NCBI RefSeq assembly: GCF_013426205.1
Contig: NC_089422.1
Location: forward strand, 1,302,001 to 1,366,000
DNA length: 64,000 nucleotides
Reading direction: 5' to 3'
Source: Metarhizium brunneum
Taxonomy: Eukaryota; Ascomycota; Sordariomycetes; Hypocreales; Clavicipitaceae
The position numbers and the translations under genes were made by a program. Positions 34,229-45,838 of this stretch are shown in pieces. The notes beneath the pieces were generated by a model that did not search any database, had not been told where the DNA came from, and worked only from the letters and a program-made list of their open reading frames with translations. The number at the start of each line of letters is the position of its first letter. Position 1 is the stretch's first letter.

Positions 34229-35242
34229 ATGCTAGGCCTCTCCATGGACGAACTCAATCACGGGTTCTGTCCGCAACCAGGCTGTGAAACCTACTACTAC
34301 GACCGTTGTCGGATTTGCGTGCCGCCTCACTTGTGCGAAGTGCACACCCCAGAGCGGGATAAGCAGCGACACGGACGATTTTGCGCAACAATCCGGCAGC
34401 AACGAGCCCTGCATGAGCGGCTGAGACGAGAGGCTGATCAGCCCACCCAGACACGCAGCGGCGTCTGTGCAGACCTCGCCGACGCAACCTATGCATTAGT
34501 CGACCTGCTGTTCCAAGCATTCTATCCGGGGCCGTTGCCAGCGACCACATACAGCGACATAATCAAGCTCTTAAACGACGAGAAAATTAAATTGTTTTGG
34601 AGTGACGACTTTGCCAGGTTCGCGGTTCCAGCACTCTACATATTCCAAAACAAAGACCAGGAGGCTTACGCCCGTGCAATGCTGCTCATGACATCGGCCT
34701 TCCAGAGGGACCACCGCGCCAGTGGGCCGCCGCCCCCAATCAGCAGCAGACAAATAGTAGTGTACTCTATGCTTGCAGAAGCCAGCGCATACATCATCCG
34801 TTTAGACCAGTGGGTTTACCGCGTTCCACTTGCCTTGCTCAAACTTCGACTCGTTCGCGACCTGCGATACCTGCTGCACCACCCACAAGAGCTTGAACGT
34901 TTGCGAGAAATCAGCCTCCGCGAACATGGAACTCTTTGTCTCAGGCAAGGCGGGCCAACTAGATCCTACATGAAACAGCTTGTCCTCACGGGCGACCTTG
35001 CCCTACAGATTATCAGCTTGGAGAATCAGATACGGGCTTTGGCGCGGTTTGAGCGTTGGCAAGTCTTCTGGAGGTACATGTGCTACCCAGAAGGTTGCGC
35101 TTGGCTTCGTCAAAACAGTACAGGGGGGCTTACCCGGGTAATGTGGATGTGCCTCCACGTCAACCACTACTCATGGGTGGCTACGCCTGGAGCATGCACA
35201 GAGATGATCAACTTGTTGGAGCTTTGGGAGGGTATGCACTAG
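34229..35242 (+). CDS. Orphan protein with N-terminal MYND-like zinc motif
   Basis: Single-exon gene of 337 residues; the ATG at 34229 is used because the upstream extension to 34172 has no ATG. Residues 14-52 contain eight evenly paired ligands: C14-x4-C19, C27-x2-C30, C36-x2-H39 and H48-x3-C52. The final H-x3-C and the four pairs resemble a MYND or other cross-brace binuclear zinc finger, although the first pair spacing is wider than in classical MYND. The remainder (about residues 80-337) is helical, with YSMLAEASAYIIRLDQWVYR and LRDLRYLLHHPQELERLREI-like stretches. I recognise no catalytic motif. No signal peptide. A TATTTAAG box lies at 34107-34114. Probably a lineage-specific protein-interaction protein; function unknown. 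Confidence 0.65.
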   Translation: MLGLSMDELNHGFCPQPGCETYYYDRCRICVPPHLCEVHTPERDKQRHGRFCATIRQQRALHERLRREADQPTQTRSGVCADLADATYALVDLLFQAFYPGPLPATTYSDIIKLLNDEKIKLFWSDDFARFAVPALYIFQNKDQEAYARAMLLMTSAFQRDHRASGPPPPISSRQIVVYSMLAEASAYIIRLDQWVYRVPLALLKLRLVRDLRYLLHHPQELERLREISLREHGTLCLRQGGPTRSYMKQLVLTGDLALQIISLENQIRALARFERWQVFWRYMCYPEGCAWLRQNSTGGLTRVMWMCLHVNHYSWVATPGACTEMINLLELWEGMH

Positions 35243-36008
35243 ACAGCACGGCACCGCGCTGTTGTCAAGGTGCTGCTGAGTCATGGAAGCCGGATAGTAT
35301 TCCATGTGGCCGACACTGCCACACTTGAAATGCGAATATACTCGGTTGGAGGCTGGGAGGAACTATTGGATAACTCACATGGAGGTTGAGAAGAGTTTCA
35401 ACAACTCTGCCAAAAGTGGAGGCCGCACACAAGTGCTGCGAGCTCTGGATTTGGTATTGGCATTGATCTTCTGTTTTTGCTTTCAACAAGCAAATCTACA
35501 TACCAGACACTCTTTTGATACAACTTGACTTTGCTCTATAACCGTCTTATTCCCGTCCGTCTGTCCACTGCAAGGTGCAAACCCCAAGTTTGTCGTTGGC
35601 GCGTAGGCTACATACATCATTTTAACCATTCACAGACACCAGACCCCAATACAACTTTAATTCGCGAATCAAAGCATCAGCAGCCAGCGATGCATCTAGA
35701 CATGGACGAATAGCCCGCCGGCGGGGCTCGCACCTCGGCGTCTCCATCAATTCCGCAGTGACTGTGTGGAATCATTGCCAATTACTAATGACGACATGCA
35801 TAGAGTCTGGTTTAATAATTGCTGACCCATCTGCGACTACCGTACACATCTGCCGACGCCGCGGAATAATAGCCTGCAGAAACACTCACAGGCATCCTAG
35901 CTCAAGAACCTTTATAAGTAAAAGCCCAATAGCCATTCGTGTCACGAACACAACTTCACCACATCGCCCATCCAAACCCGAGCCTCGACACCCTCACACA
36001 CATTCACA
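35243..36008. other. Intergenic region
   Basis: 3' end of the orphan gene and promoter of the esterase. No gene seen. Confidence 0.4.
35913..35918 (+). promoter_or_regulatory. Probable TATA box of the esterase gene
   Basis: TATAAG 96 bases before the ATG at 36009. Confidence 0.4.
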
Positions 36009-37034
36009 ATGGCCTCCAAACTCCAGGGCCTCAAGGTCCTCCAAACGCCCTACAAAACGATTGCCCACCACGAAATCCGCACCGACGTCCTCGTCCCCGA
36101 AACGCCACTGTCCGGCAAACGACCCGTCATCGTGCGCTTCCACGGCGGCGGCCTCGTAAGCGCTTCCCTCTCTCCCTCTCACCCTTCCAACACCAGACAA
36201 AATACTAACCTGCCCCAGGTCATGGGCGACTCGCTCTACTTGCCCTTCTACCCCCAGTGGCTGACGGACCTCGCCCTCGCCCACGGCGCCATCATCATCT
36301 CCCCCAACTACCGCCTCCTCCCGGAAGCCACGACGCCCCAGATCTTCCAAGACGTAGCCGACTTCTGGGCCTACATCCACTCGCCCTCGCTCGCCTCTCT
36401 CCTCTCCTCGCAGTCGCCCCCCGTCGAGGCCGACCTCGCCCGCGTCCTCGTGACCGGCGACTCGGCCGGCGGCCTCCTCTGCCTAAGCACCGCGCTCACG
36501 TACCCGCGCGACGTGAGGGTCGCCGTCGCCACGTACCCCCTCGTCGACCCGGGCGCGCCAGAGTTCACAACGCCCCGTGAGAACCCGCCGCTGGGGAAGA
36601 GCGTCCCGGAGTCGGTGTACGACGACGCGCTTGCCGCGGCGGAGGGCGGGCCGGCAGAGAGCTCGGTGACGTCCGCTGCGAGATTGGACTTTATGCTGGC
36701 GGCCACGCAGCACGGCCGGCTGGGCGGCTTGTACGCGCGCGGGCTGGAGGGCGCGGCGCCCGCCGAGAGGAGGGTGTATTTCCCGCCGGAGGCGCTCGAG
36801 GCCGAGGGCGTGAGGCTTCCGGTGGGGGGCGTCACGATACTGCAGGGGAGGGACGACAGCGTCGTGCCCGTGGAGTCGGTGAGGCGGTTTGTGAGGCGTG
36901 CGAGGGAGGTCGTTGGTGATGAGGGGGTGCGTTTGGCAGAGACGGATGGCGAGCATGGATTTGATGTCGCCTTGCGGTATGACGGGTGGCTGAAGGGCGA
37001 GCTGAAGAGGGCAGTCGACTCATGGTTGGAGTGA
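36009..37034 (+). CDS. HSL-type alpha/beta hydrolase (fold-3 esterase)
   Basis: Two exons: 36009-36155 and 36219-37034. The 63-nt intron (GTAAGC donor, ACTAAC branch site, CCCAG acceptor) is a multiple of three with no stop, so the frame is also open without splicing. I remove it because it cuts the oxyanion region HGGGL-VMGDS cleanly. The spliced product is 320 residues. The HGGG motif is at 45-48, the nucleophile GDSAGG has its Ser at 131, the acid is in LQGRDDSVVP and the base His in TDGEHGFDV. There is no signal peptide, so it should be cytosolic. The family hydrolyses short-chain esters, lactones or amides, often in detoxification. The ATG context is good (ACAATGG). Confidence 0.9.
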   Translation: MASKLQGLKVLQTPYKTIAHHEIRTDVLVPETPLSGKRPVIVRFHGGGLVSASLSPSHPSNTRQNTNLPQVMGDSLYLPFYPQWLTDLALAHGAIIISPNYRLLPEATTPQIFQDVADFWAYIHSPSLASLLSSQSPPVEADLARVLVTGDSAGGLLCLSTALTYPRDVRVAVATYPLVDPGAPEFTTPRENPPLGKSVPESVYDDALAAAEGGPAESSVTSAARLDFMLAATQHGRLGGLYARGLEGAAPAERRVYFPPEALEAEGVRLPVGGVTILQGRDDSVVPVESVRRFVRRAREVVGDEGVRLAETDGEHGFDVALRYDGWLKGELKRAVDSWLE

Positions 37035-37369
37035 GCCGCTGCAGGTTTTGAGGAAGTACTTGCAATGAGACGGTATTTGGTCCTTGTTGCTTCACGTGTT
37101 GGTTGTGTCGTGTCGTGTGGCCGGTGATTTGTTCGGCGGGCTTCGGAATAAAGTGCATGCAATGGCAGCTTGTGCATTTACGGATTCTACAGTACACTGC
37201 ATACGTATTTCGGCAATACCTACATGAGACAAGTTCCTTTTTGCATAACCGACGCCAACAGTCGAGTGAGCCCTCGCAGCTTTCCTCTCCGACATCAACC
37301 ACCATCTCAAGCCTTCAACCTCGCCGGGCACCACCACATTCCAAAACACACAAAGCTGCCAACTGCAAT
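37035..37369. other. Intergenic region between convergent genes
   Basis: Holds only the two 3' ends; nothing else seen. Confidence 0.5.
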
Positions 37370-40300
37370 CTACAGCACTATCCTCCCCATTCCACGCGTG
37401 ATCTGATTGAGCTCAGTGGCCTCGCCCACTCCATGCACCAGCCTGTGGTTCCGACCGCCGATTGGAGCACCGCACTCGGAGCATCGCGCCTCTTCCATGG
37501 GCCTCCCACATTCTCCAATCGTAAAGGGATGGCCGTTCTCACAATAATACCATCGCCCCCCGGTTCCTATATCCCCGGCCATGGCCTCGACAATATTACG
37601 CATCTCCTCTTTGCCAAGTGTTTGGTACGACCCATGGAGAGAGCTCTCGACAGCGTCAATCTCGCCTGCGAATATCATTGTAGACGGGTACATCTGAGCC
37701 ATCTCCCTGGCTCTCTCTAGGAGCGCAAACCCATACGCCTGTACGTCATCCTTGTCGGGCGCAGCGCCGCCTTCGAATCCCGGCGGCACCGAGCAAGCAT
37801 CGACCTTGCATGACAGCGCGCAAAGCTGGGCCTCGAATATGAGCGCCTGGACCTCTTCTTTGGGGTGCACCGATTTGTTCGCGATCTGGATTACCTCCTC
37901 GCAATCCCGAAACTGCTGCGTAAAGTCGAGGACAAATTTCACGGGCAGCCGAGCCCTGCCGTTGCACCGGGCGAAGAAGTCGTTCAAGATTGTCATCTCG
38001 CACTTGAGGAGCAGCGTGCGTGCGAGAATGTAGCCCTTCATTTGAATGACGGTCTCGTCGAACCTGAATTCCTTGTTTGTTTTGTGCTGGCGGTTGGCGT
38101 GGCGGACCAGGTCGGCGACTCGTTGGAAGGGCTGCTCATCTACCTTGACATCGTTGGCGAAAAGGCGAATATCCACCCATGTTGCGAGCAAGTCGCCGTA
38201 CCGCTCGCTCAGGGCGTGTTCTTCCAGACAATCCAGATACAAAAATCGTAATACTGACGACTTGGAGCGTTGGAGCTTCGCGCGGGCTGTGGCGGCCCCC
38301 AAGACCTCAGCGTCGCCAAGGGCTTCTTGCTCCTCCAAGTACCTCGAGGAAAGTAGTCCATATTGCTTGTGCGACCAGGAAATAAACTTCTTTGTGGCCT
38401 CGTCGAGAATCGCGCGGCGGACGATTCGGCCGTATCTTGCAATGTTTCGAAGCGACCCTCTGCACGTGGCGCAAACACGCACCCCGGAGCCGTCCATCGA
38501 GAATGGTTCAGACTTTTTGAAGATATTGACCGGCATGCGATTTTCATCTGTGTCATAATGCGACATCATGTCCATTTGACCATCCATGGAGGCCACAGTC
38601 AGGAAATGGCCACAGTCGGGAAAGATGCATGGATCTTGGTCGAGGTCAATGTCTTGGTATTCCTTCATCTCGAGAAAGTCCACGCAAACAGACTTGATGT
38701 CTTCAGGGGCACAAGATTGACAAAACTTGATGTCTGGACACTGTTCGCCGCAAAGCGATGGGCCTAATTGGAGATTCTCTATTAGCATGGAACGTGACAA
38801 TACAAGGCCTGATCCCCAGACTGCTATACAACAACACCATCGGCGAGCTCAACTTACATCGATGTCCACATCCAAGCATCTTTTCACATCGTCTTGAACA
38901 TGGTACCCAATCGCAGGGTACAGCACAGGGCATAGAGCACTCAGCGTGTGGACAGAAAGACTGGCATTTTCCTTCTGCGCATGGCACACAGGGCTGATGG
39001 CACAATCGGCTGCATTGCGAATGGCCGCAACGCACCTCGCAGGGCTCCTCGCAGGGAGGGCATGATTGCCCTTCATGGCACTTCTGGCCGCAATTATGTC
39101 GACATGTTGAGAAGCCCCGGCCGCATATCTGCTTACAGGGCTTGTGCAGGGTGCGAATGACAATTTTGTTTGTTCGAATGTTGCAGTCGAAGCAGGGTTG
39201 TTTGCAATCATGTCCACATGGAAGATGCCCGCCGCAAGAAGCATCGCAAACATAATTCTCTCGGTTCACATCTTGCCAACACACAACCACCACTTCATGC
39301 TCACACCCAGGGACGGTTTTGGTAACCCGCACTTCACACTTGATCGTCGTAGGGTCCTGCACCTCCCAACATCGCGCGTGCTTGACTTCATGCCCACAGG
39401 GTAATGTGATATTGACGTCTTTCACGAGAAACGAGCACATTTGGGGGCAGAGGTCGCCGCACCGCTGAGGACATGGGTGGTCGCAACCCTTCATTGAGCG
39501 TGGACATGGCTCCCCACACTTGACAGCGTTGTGAAGGATTTCGGAATGGCACCTCCCCAGGCAGGGATGGCCGCATTTAAGTCTCATTCGACAAGCAAGA
39601 TTGCATCCGCTCTCTGGCGCATACAGAAGGAAGTCGTCTGGCTGGCTTACCAGGATCGGTGTATCTGGATGGCGCGGACACTGAAGTGGGATGCTTGTGC
39701 CAATGTTTCCTTGTGCGTCCATAATCTTGATCACGTCATTCCACATGGGCACATTTCTGTATGTGTTGGAGTTGCCGATGATGTACATTCCATGTTTTGC
39801 GCGAGACAAGAGCACATTGATTCTGTTGGGCGTGCTGAGAAACCCACACCTGTTTTGGGTGTTGCTCCTGACGAGCGAGATGACAATGACTTCGGCTTCC
39901 TCGCCCTGAAAGTTGTCAACAGTGGCGATTCTGATGGTTTTGAGGAGAGAGCTTTTGCTCGCGTTTTGTGGACTCGACGTTGAAGAAAGGTCCACGTCAA
40001 TCTCCAAGGCCGCCAGCTCATCCCGGTCCCTTTCATTGAGAGAAATCTCAAATATCGAAGCCATACGATGACGAAGCCTGTGAAGCTGGCCCAGGTAAGG
40101 GGTCAACACCGCTATCTGCCCTTGCTGGTACTCGCCCTGTCGGACAAGATGAGACACAAGCGCCGTTGTCATCTCCACTTCAAAGTCGTTGGAGTGAGAT
40201 GTATTCAAGGGATCTTGCACAGAGGCCCCGGCTTCGAGTTGTTCATGATGCATCCAGAATAGCCTTTTCTTCACGCCAACCACCTGAGGATACATGTGGA

Positions 40301-43300
40301 CGCCCTCGGAGTCGTTGAGATCCGGATACAGCGTCGGTCTGATGAGTGCCGAGATCGATGGGTGCATCCGGCGCTGTGTCTCCAAAGAGCTGAATGGGAA
40401 ACGGGGATCCGTAGCATGCGGCGGTATGACTAGTCTCTCAAACAGTGACATGTCCAAAGAGTACTGGACACCGCACGGATTGGTGCTTTGCAGCTCATAG
40501 TTGTTGATTTGAGGCCGAAGCTGCAGGTGGTCACCAATCAGGATCGCATGCTCCAAGGACGGAAGCAGGGCTGTCAATATGTGAGCTTCCAGTACTTCGC
40601 CTGCTTCTTCGCAAAGCAAAACTTTGCTGCTTAAACTGCGGAGGAGCTTAATATTCTTCGCTAGGCCGGTCGTTGTAAGGCCTATTACGTTGGCCTGCCC
40701 AAGGCAGCGAATGCTCACCTCGTTGCTGACCTTGGACCGCTCCTGGATGTGTGCCGAGTACTCTTCATGGAGCTCAGAAATCAAAAGTATAATGGGATCT
40801 CTGATTCTTTTCATCCAGTATTCAAATAACACCAGCCTCTCGGGCTGGTTCATCTCCCACAAATCCGACTGCTCCAGGGTGGGAATGTCTCTCGGCACAG
40901 CGTCGACATCGTCTCCTGTACACAACCATCTTTCAAGTTTCTGTTCCGGCTTGTGACGCGTGACTTCGATCCATCCATCTTCTTCTGGCGGGAAGATACT
41001 TTCATATTGATGGGGGTAGTTCTCCAGGAGAAATGCTTTGAGGGTGCCCCAGGTTTTGCAGTCCGCCAATTCTTGAAGAGTACAACCAACTGCTTGAATA
41101 ACTTGCTTTATACCACCCTCGGCTTGACCTAGCTTTGCGGCTTCCTCTTTTGTTTTTTTAAACCGCTTGACGATGTTCTGCAGGTTGAGATTTGTCATTC
41201 TATCCGACTTTGACTGGGAACCCATTCGTATTACGCCTTTTACCCCGGCATCCAAAAGATGCTCAAGCAGTTGATCCAAAGCATGATTTGTGTAGCACAC
41301 ACATAGAATCGGTCCTAGCTTGGCCCGTTTCTTGTTTCCCAGCAGCACCTGGATGATCTTCTCTCCGGTGTAGCTCTTGCCAGTCCCAGGTGGACCCTGA
41401 ATGAGAGAAATTTCTCTAGACAAGGTGTTCAAAAGGGCAGCTGATTGCGTTGCATCAAGAGTTGAACCTGCCGCTAGTTCACTAGAATCTGGCAAGTTTC
41501 TAGGAGACACCAAAAGGCCATCCTGGAGACAGCTAAGATCAAAATTGAACCCCGGCTCCCTAGCATAGCCAGGTGGCTGAACGACCACTTCAGCCCCAGC
41601 ATCTGAAGCAGGAGCCAATATCTGACTGAAGGGTATATCTTGATGTTTATACATCTGTTGAAGGGCTGCGAGTGTATGCCTAAACGAGTCGAGGAGAACA
41701 CCGGGAAACTCAACGAGGTAGCGGCGTCGGTGTTGGTCGCTAACACCATACCACTGAAGCAATTCCTTTACATCTTCGACTTTATCCTCGACAAGTTGCA
41801 GAGTAACAAATAAATACTCTGGGTCGTCTGATAGGGTGTAAACTTGCTGTTGGTCTCCTTCATCAGTGCTTACCATTTTGTCTTTTGGTCGTTGAAAGCG
41901 TGGTTCACTCTGGCTTCTCAATGTCGACTGAGAAACAACAAAGAATTGGACTAGACCGGAGGCAGAAATCACACAGACAAGTGCACCAGCCTGGAGCCTA
42001 CGACTGCGTTGCCACCACTCTTCTCGTTGTTTCTTGGCGAGTTTAGCGACAGCCATCAACTGGCTACAACGAACCTGCAGTTCGAGGCCACCATTCCGGC
42101 GAAAATCGACCTTCATCGGGACGGGATTCTCGTATGTATATGTTCTCAGGGTGTTCTTGACCGCGGTCTGCGCCTCCTGGGGCCTTCTCAAGTGTTCAAG
42201 TACATCTCTTACTGTATCTCTGAGCTGGCCGACTGTATCCTCGCGCAGGAGGCGGAATTCTCTGTCGAGACGGCCACGAATGCCTCCAATGTGCCACTGA
42301 GAGCTGTCGCTGGTGGGGAGATATTCTTCTCGAGGCGACATGATTTCTTCGCAGGTTGGAAGAATGCTGATTTTCGACATGTCTGCAAAATCGTTGTCGT
42401 GTCTTGGCCCTTCTGCCGACAAGGTCCCGGGAAGATCTCTGCGCAATACGAATTCCTCTCTCACAACTGGGTCCCTTGTTGGACCAGACATTTCGGGAAT
42501 GTCGTCGCCGACTTGCAGCCGTCGCCTGATATAATCGATGTACTTCTCAGACTGTAGAGTGGCAAAGGTTTCCTGCCCCTCCGAGATTGTGGCAACGATT
42601 TCTGCAAACTGGGTGGCTAGTGTAGCGAAGTTCTGGTTGACGATGTTGATAGTATTGCAATCGAGAACTTTGGACAAGACTGCGAGTGAAAGTTCTACCG
42701 CCGACATCTTGGATACGATATCGGTTGCGTCGGGCCACTCTGTCACGAGCAGCACCAGGTATCCAAAGAGTCTGTTCATGCGAGACCCTCCAACTCCAAG
42801 AATAAAGTTAAAAATCGTCATAACCTCTTGCTCCAGAACGGACGAGTGGATAACTCGGGGGTGAGTGATCAACTGGAACAGTGGCTTCACTTCTGTGTTC
42901 CAGAAGGTGATGCTGGGGTCCATCTGAAGAGCCACAGCAAGATGACGTTCGACAACGTCCTTTACGAATGGAAGGCCTTGATCGTTTGCGAGGCGTTTAA
43001 TAACCTCTTGCGACGAACCGACGTCCCCTTCCATGAGCTCCAGGCCCAGTTTAAAGAATCGGCTCACGACTGCCGGCGGCGGGCGTGAGGCAGTAACTCC
43101 ATTGCCGAGTAGACGCTTCCACTCGCGCAGTTTGCCGTCGATTCTCTGCGTAGAGACTCCAAGTCCATTATTGTCAAAGAAACCTGTAAGTTCAGTTGGA
43201 GGCTCCTTGGCCAACTTCGCGGAGGTAGCTGGATGCTGATAGCGGCATCGTTTGCCAAATTTGCAAGTACCAGTTCGCTCAAACTCCCAGCATGTGCCAG

Positions 43301-43412
43301 GGTGGTTATTTTCGTCTACGACCCTTTGAAAGGATTGACTACAAGAATCCAGATGTTAGTATGGGTTGTGACAGCCGCTCAATATTGGGTCAACCAAATA
43401 CCGTTTGTCCAT
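37370..43412 (-). CDS. CCCH / SF1 helicase / NF-X1 / RZ-finger protein of the ZNFX1-Hrr1-SAD-3 type
   Basis: Three exons: 43412-43402 (11 nt), 43338-38858 and 38763-37370, giving 1961 residues. The short first exon (ATG, three codons and part of a fourth) is needed to reach an ATG; the large frame alone has none at its start. Domains in order: a CCCH zinc finger at about 20-39 (C-x8-C-x5-C-x3-H); a helical region to about 600; an SF1 helicase with Walker A GPPGTGKSYT near 652, NHALDQLLEHLL, a DE-type box as LLCEEAGEVLEA, GDHLQLRP, and motif V-VI-like TVDNFQGEEAEVIVISLVRS; a run of NF-X1-type Cys/His fingers over about 1285-1560; and near the C-terminus an RZ-type zinc finger (WYYCENGHPFTIGECG, then CSECGAPIGG). 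The family includes fission yeast Hrr1, Neurospora SAD-3 (meiotic silencing) and animal ZNFX1, RNA-silencing or antiviral RNA helicases. Orthology versus paralogy is not settled here. Confidence 0.9.
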
Positions 43413-44093
43413 GTCGATCTACAGCTAGATAGGTGCTGGTAGACTTTCAGCACGAGAGACGGTCAGCTTGTAGTGATTTAGTTGGTTTTGCATGGAAACG
43501 AAAATGTGCTACGAAAGCTAGATGGAAATTTTCAGGAAAAAAAGGGGGTAGAGGAAGGTGATTTTTTTGTGTTGAGGAGAAAAGCAGTCAGCAAAAACTT
43601 GCAATTTGATGGGAACTGTGCTGGAGCTGCTAGACACGAGAGGTAGCCCATTCACAGTCCCTTAGATTCATCCGTTTGCAAGTGCCCACGCCATCGTTTG
43701 TAAATCCAAAGTGAGCTGAAAGTGAAGTTATACCATGGCTACCACTACCGTGGTTTTCCTAGCTGGTGGCAGCTGGTGGCAACTGCCAGCATTTTGCTTC
43801 CCATACTTATAGACGTATGTTTTGCTATAATATTCAAATGTCAGTCCAGAATTTGGTCACCGTTTTCAAATGGCCAATAAGCTGGGATTGTAAACTTGTG
43901 AAGCTATTTTCGCGAACAGTCTCGAGATGTGCATGACGGTTGAGGGACCAAAAAAATGCAATGTAGCCCGTGCTAGGTCCGATGGCAACGTGGGCCTTTT
44001 TCATGCGTATAAACAAAGCTGTTGCATTCAGACCCCTTGAGCTGCTGCTACTACTACTGCTGAATTTGACGTTGCTGATGCTGCTGCTGATGC

Positions 44094-44094
<1 letters not shown>

Positions 44095-44128
<34 letters not shown>
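44095..44128. repeat. (GAT)n microsatellite
   Basis: Eleven uninterrupted GAT units, preceded by interrupted GCT/GAT units from about 44030. Non-coding as far as I can tell. Confidence 0.9.
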
Positions 44129-44130
<2 letters not shown>

Positions 44131-44324
44131 TTTCTTGGAGCCCCCGTCTTTTTACAGGGGTCTTGCCAGGGGCCGCCTACGGCGCGAGATGGAAAGTGGT
44201 CCGGTGCCCTTTGACACAAACAGCACGGCCAAGATAATCCACCCAGATCGCGAAATTCCCAAGCTAGCCAATAATAACAATTGCAGTACATCTGATCTCT
44301 AGGTACTTAAGTTACTACGAGGAT

Positions 44325-44470
44325 ACTGCTACTTATAACACTATATTTAATACAAATAATATACTTGATTCTAAAAATATTATATAATTCAAGTAAAAAT
44401 ACTTGAGAATCTAGTCTCTAGTCAGTTTTATAAAAGGTGTATTAATTCTGATAGTGTATTTACTCTTTAG
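44325..44470. repeat. AT-rich island, possibly RIP-decayed
   Basis: Dominated by TA-rich sequence, with an abrupt return to GC-rich DNA (GGGGCGGCCGCCC at 44516-44528). It resembles RIP-mutated repeat remnants of ascomycetes, but no parent element is visible. Confidence 0.3.
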
Positions 44471-45838
44471 TGTAACTGCTATAAAGTTGGCATGTGCAAA
44501 ATGTACCAGACCTGTGGGGCGGCCGCCCATCAAGCAAAATCTAGTCGCCCGCTGTTGGAGTCTGGTGGTTTTGATGGATGCAGCTATTATGTGGCCGGAA
44601 TCAACGTGCCAAGAGTCAAACTGGTTAGAATACAAATAGAAGTCTTATTACTAGAGATATGTATTGAATTGAGTCGGCTTCCTTCTTTTTATTATCAGAT
44701 TTGACCTTTAAGCGGTCCTTCCATCACATGGCTGTCCTTCTGGATCCGACTGGGTTCCAGGACCTGCCGAGAAATTTGAGCAAATTTCGAAACAGCAAAA
44801 GCCATTGATCTCTAGAGACCAGCAGCACTAAAACATCAATTGATGCTATCCGAACCCTATCTACTGGACCAGACTGCAAAACGTATAGGGAGCATGTAAA
44901 CTTTCGACTAAACCTTTCCCAAACTGGGCTATAATACTACTTCCGTATTACTAGCTCTCAGGCAGGAAGTTGGTGGCTTTGGAATAGTAACTGCCTAGTA
45001 TGTGTAGTTAGTAGTCTAGATTACAACTGGACGGATGTCGACGTAGTGCTTCAGTTTGCATTTTGCTTTCTTTTGTCAACTACCCCTCACCGCCCGAATG
45101 TATGCGCCGAGTACGTTGCCTTTCCGCGGTACTAGTACAATGCAAGCCTAACCTGCATGCCAGACCGGATCCCAGCGGGATGATCCTTGGAGAAGCAATT
45201 GAAGGCTCTAGCGAAGTATCTCCCGCTGCAAGGCCCTGGAAGCCCCAGCAGAACATTGAACACGGTGATTGAATTGTCGAATCGACCTTTCTTTTGTGGT
45301 ACATACTTATGTAGGCTTAAAGTGATACTGCTTATGCATCGGTCATAATCCTTGGAATACATTGTTGGAGCCTTCGCTGTGCTCCAAGGGGATCAAATAG
45401 CTTATCTCGTGGCACCAGGCGCAGGCAGCCCAATCTCAATCTGGACATTCAAAGCGCAGTCCTGCACTCCATGCGTCCGAGCCAAAGCTCTTTGGAGGAG
45501 GACGCCCACTCGAGTCTCGCGTCATTTCCCGCCTCGGGCATGCAGCTTGTAGCTTGCAGCTCACGGCTCACGGCTGACGGCTCGAGGCCTGCAGCTCGTC
45601 ACAAGTCGACGGCACAGATCAGCGCTTGGTTCCCCCACTTCAATGTTCCGTCTCCGTTGGCCTCGGAAGCCCAAAAGTTAAAACACAACCCAAACCACCA
45701 TCCATCCGGGCCTTGGAGAGCGCCTCTTGTCATCAACTCCTGTCGCGGATTGCACACCAGACGCACCTGTCGCCTGGGCAAGCATCTAACAGCCCAATCG
45801 TCCTCACCAAGAAACCGTCCCTCCGTATCGCCCTCATC

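Larger units (their letters stand above)
43413..45838. other. Intergenic region with AT-rich island and GAT microsatellite
   Basis: About 2.4 kb between divergent genes. It holds a GAT repeat near 44095-44128, an AT-rich stretch at about 44325-44470 and no gene I can support. Confidence 0.4.

Noticed and set aside
36156..36218. Coding insert in the esterase (open frame without splicing)
   Set aside because: The 63-nt stretch has GTAAGC, ACTAAC and CCCAG in order and splits the oxyanion region HGGG from the strand that normally follows directly.
43970..44302. 110-codon ORF across the GAT repeat
   Set aside because: Met/Leu-rich product is just the translated microsatellite; no conserved sequence flanks it.
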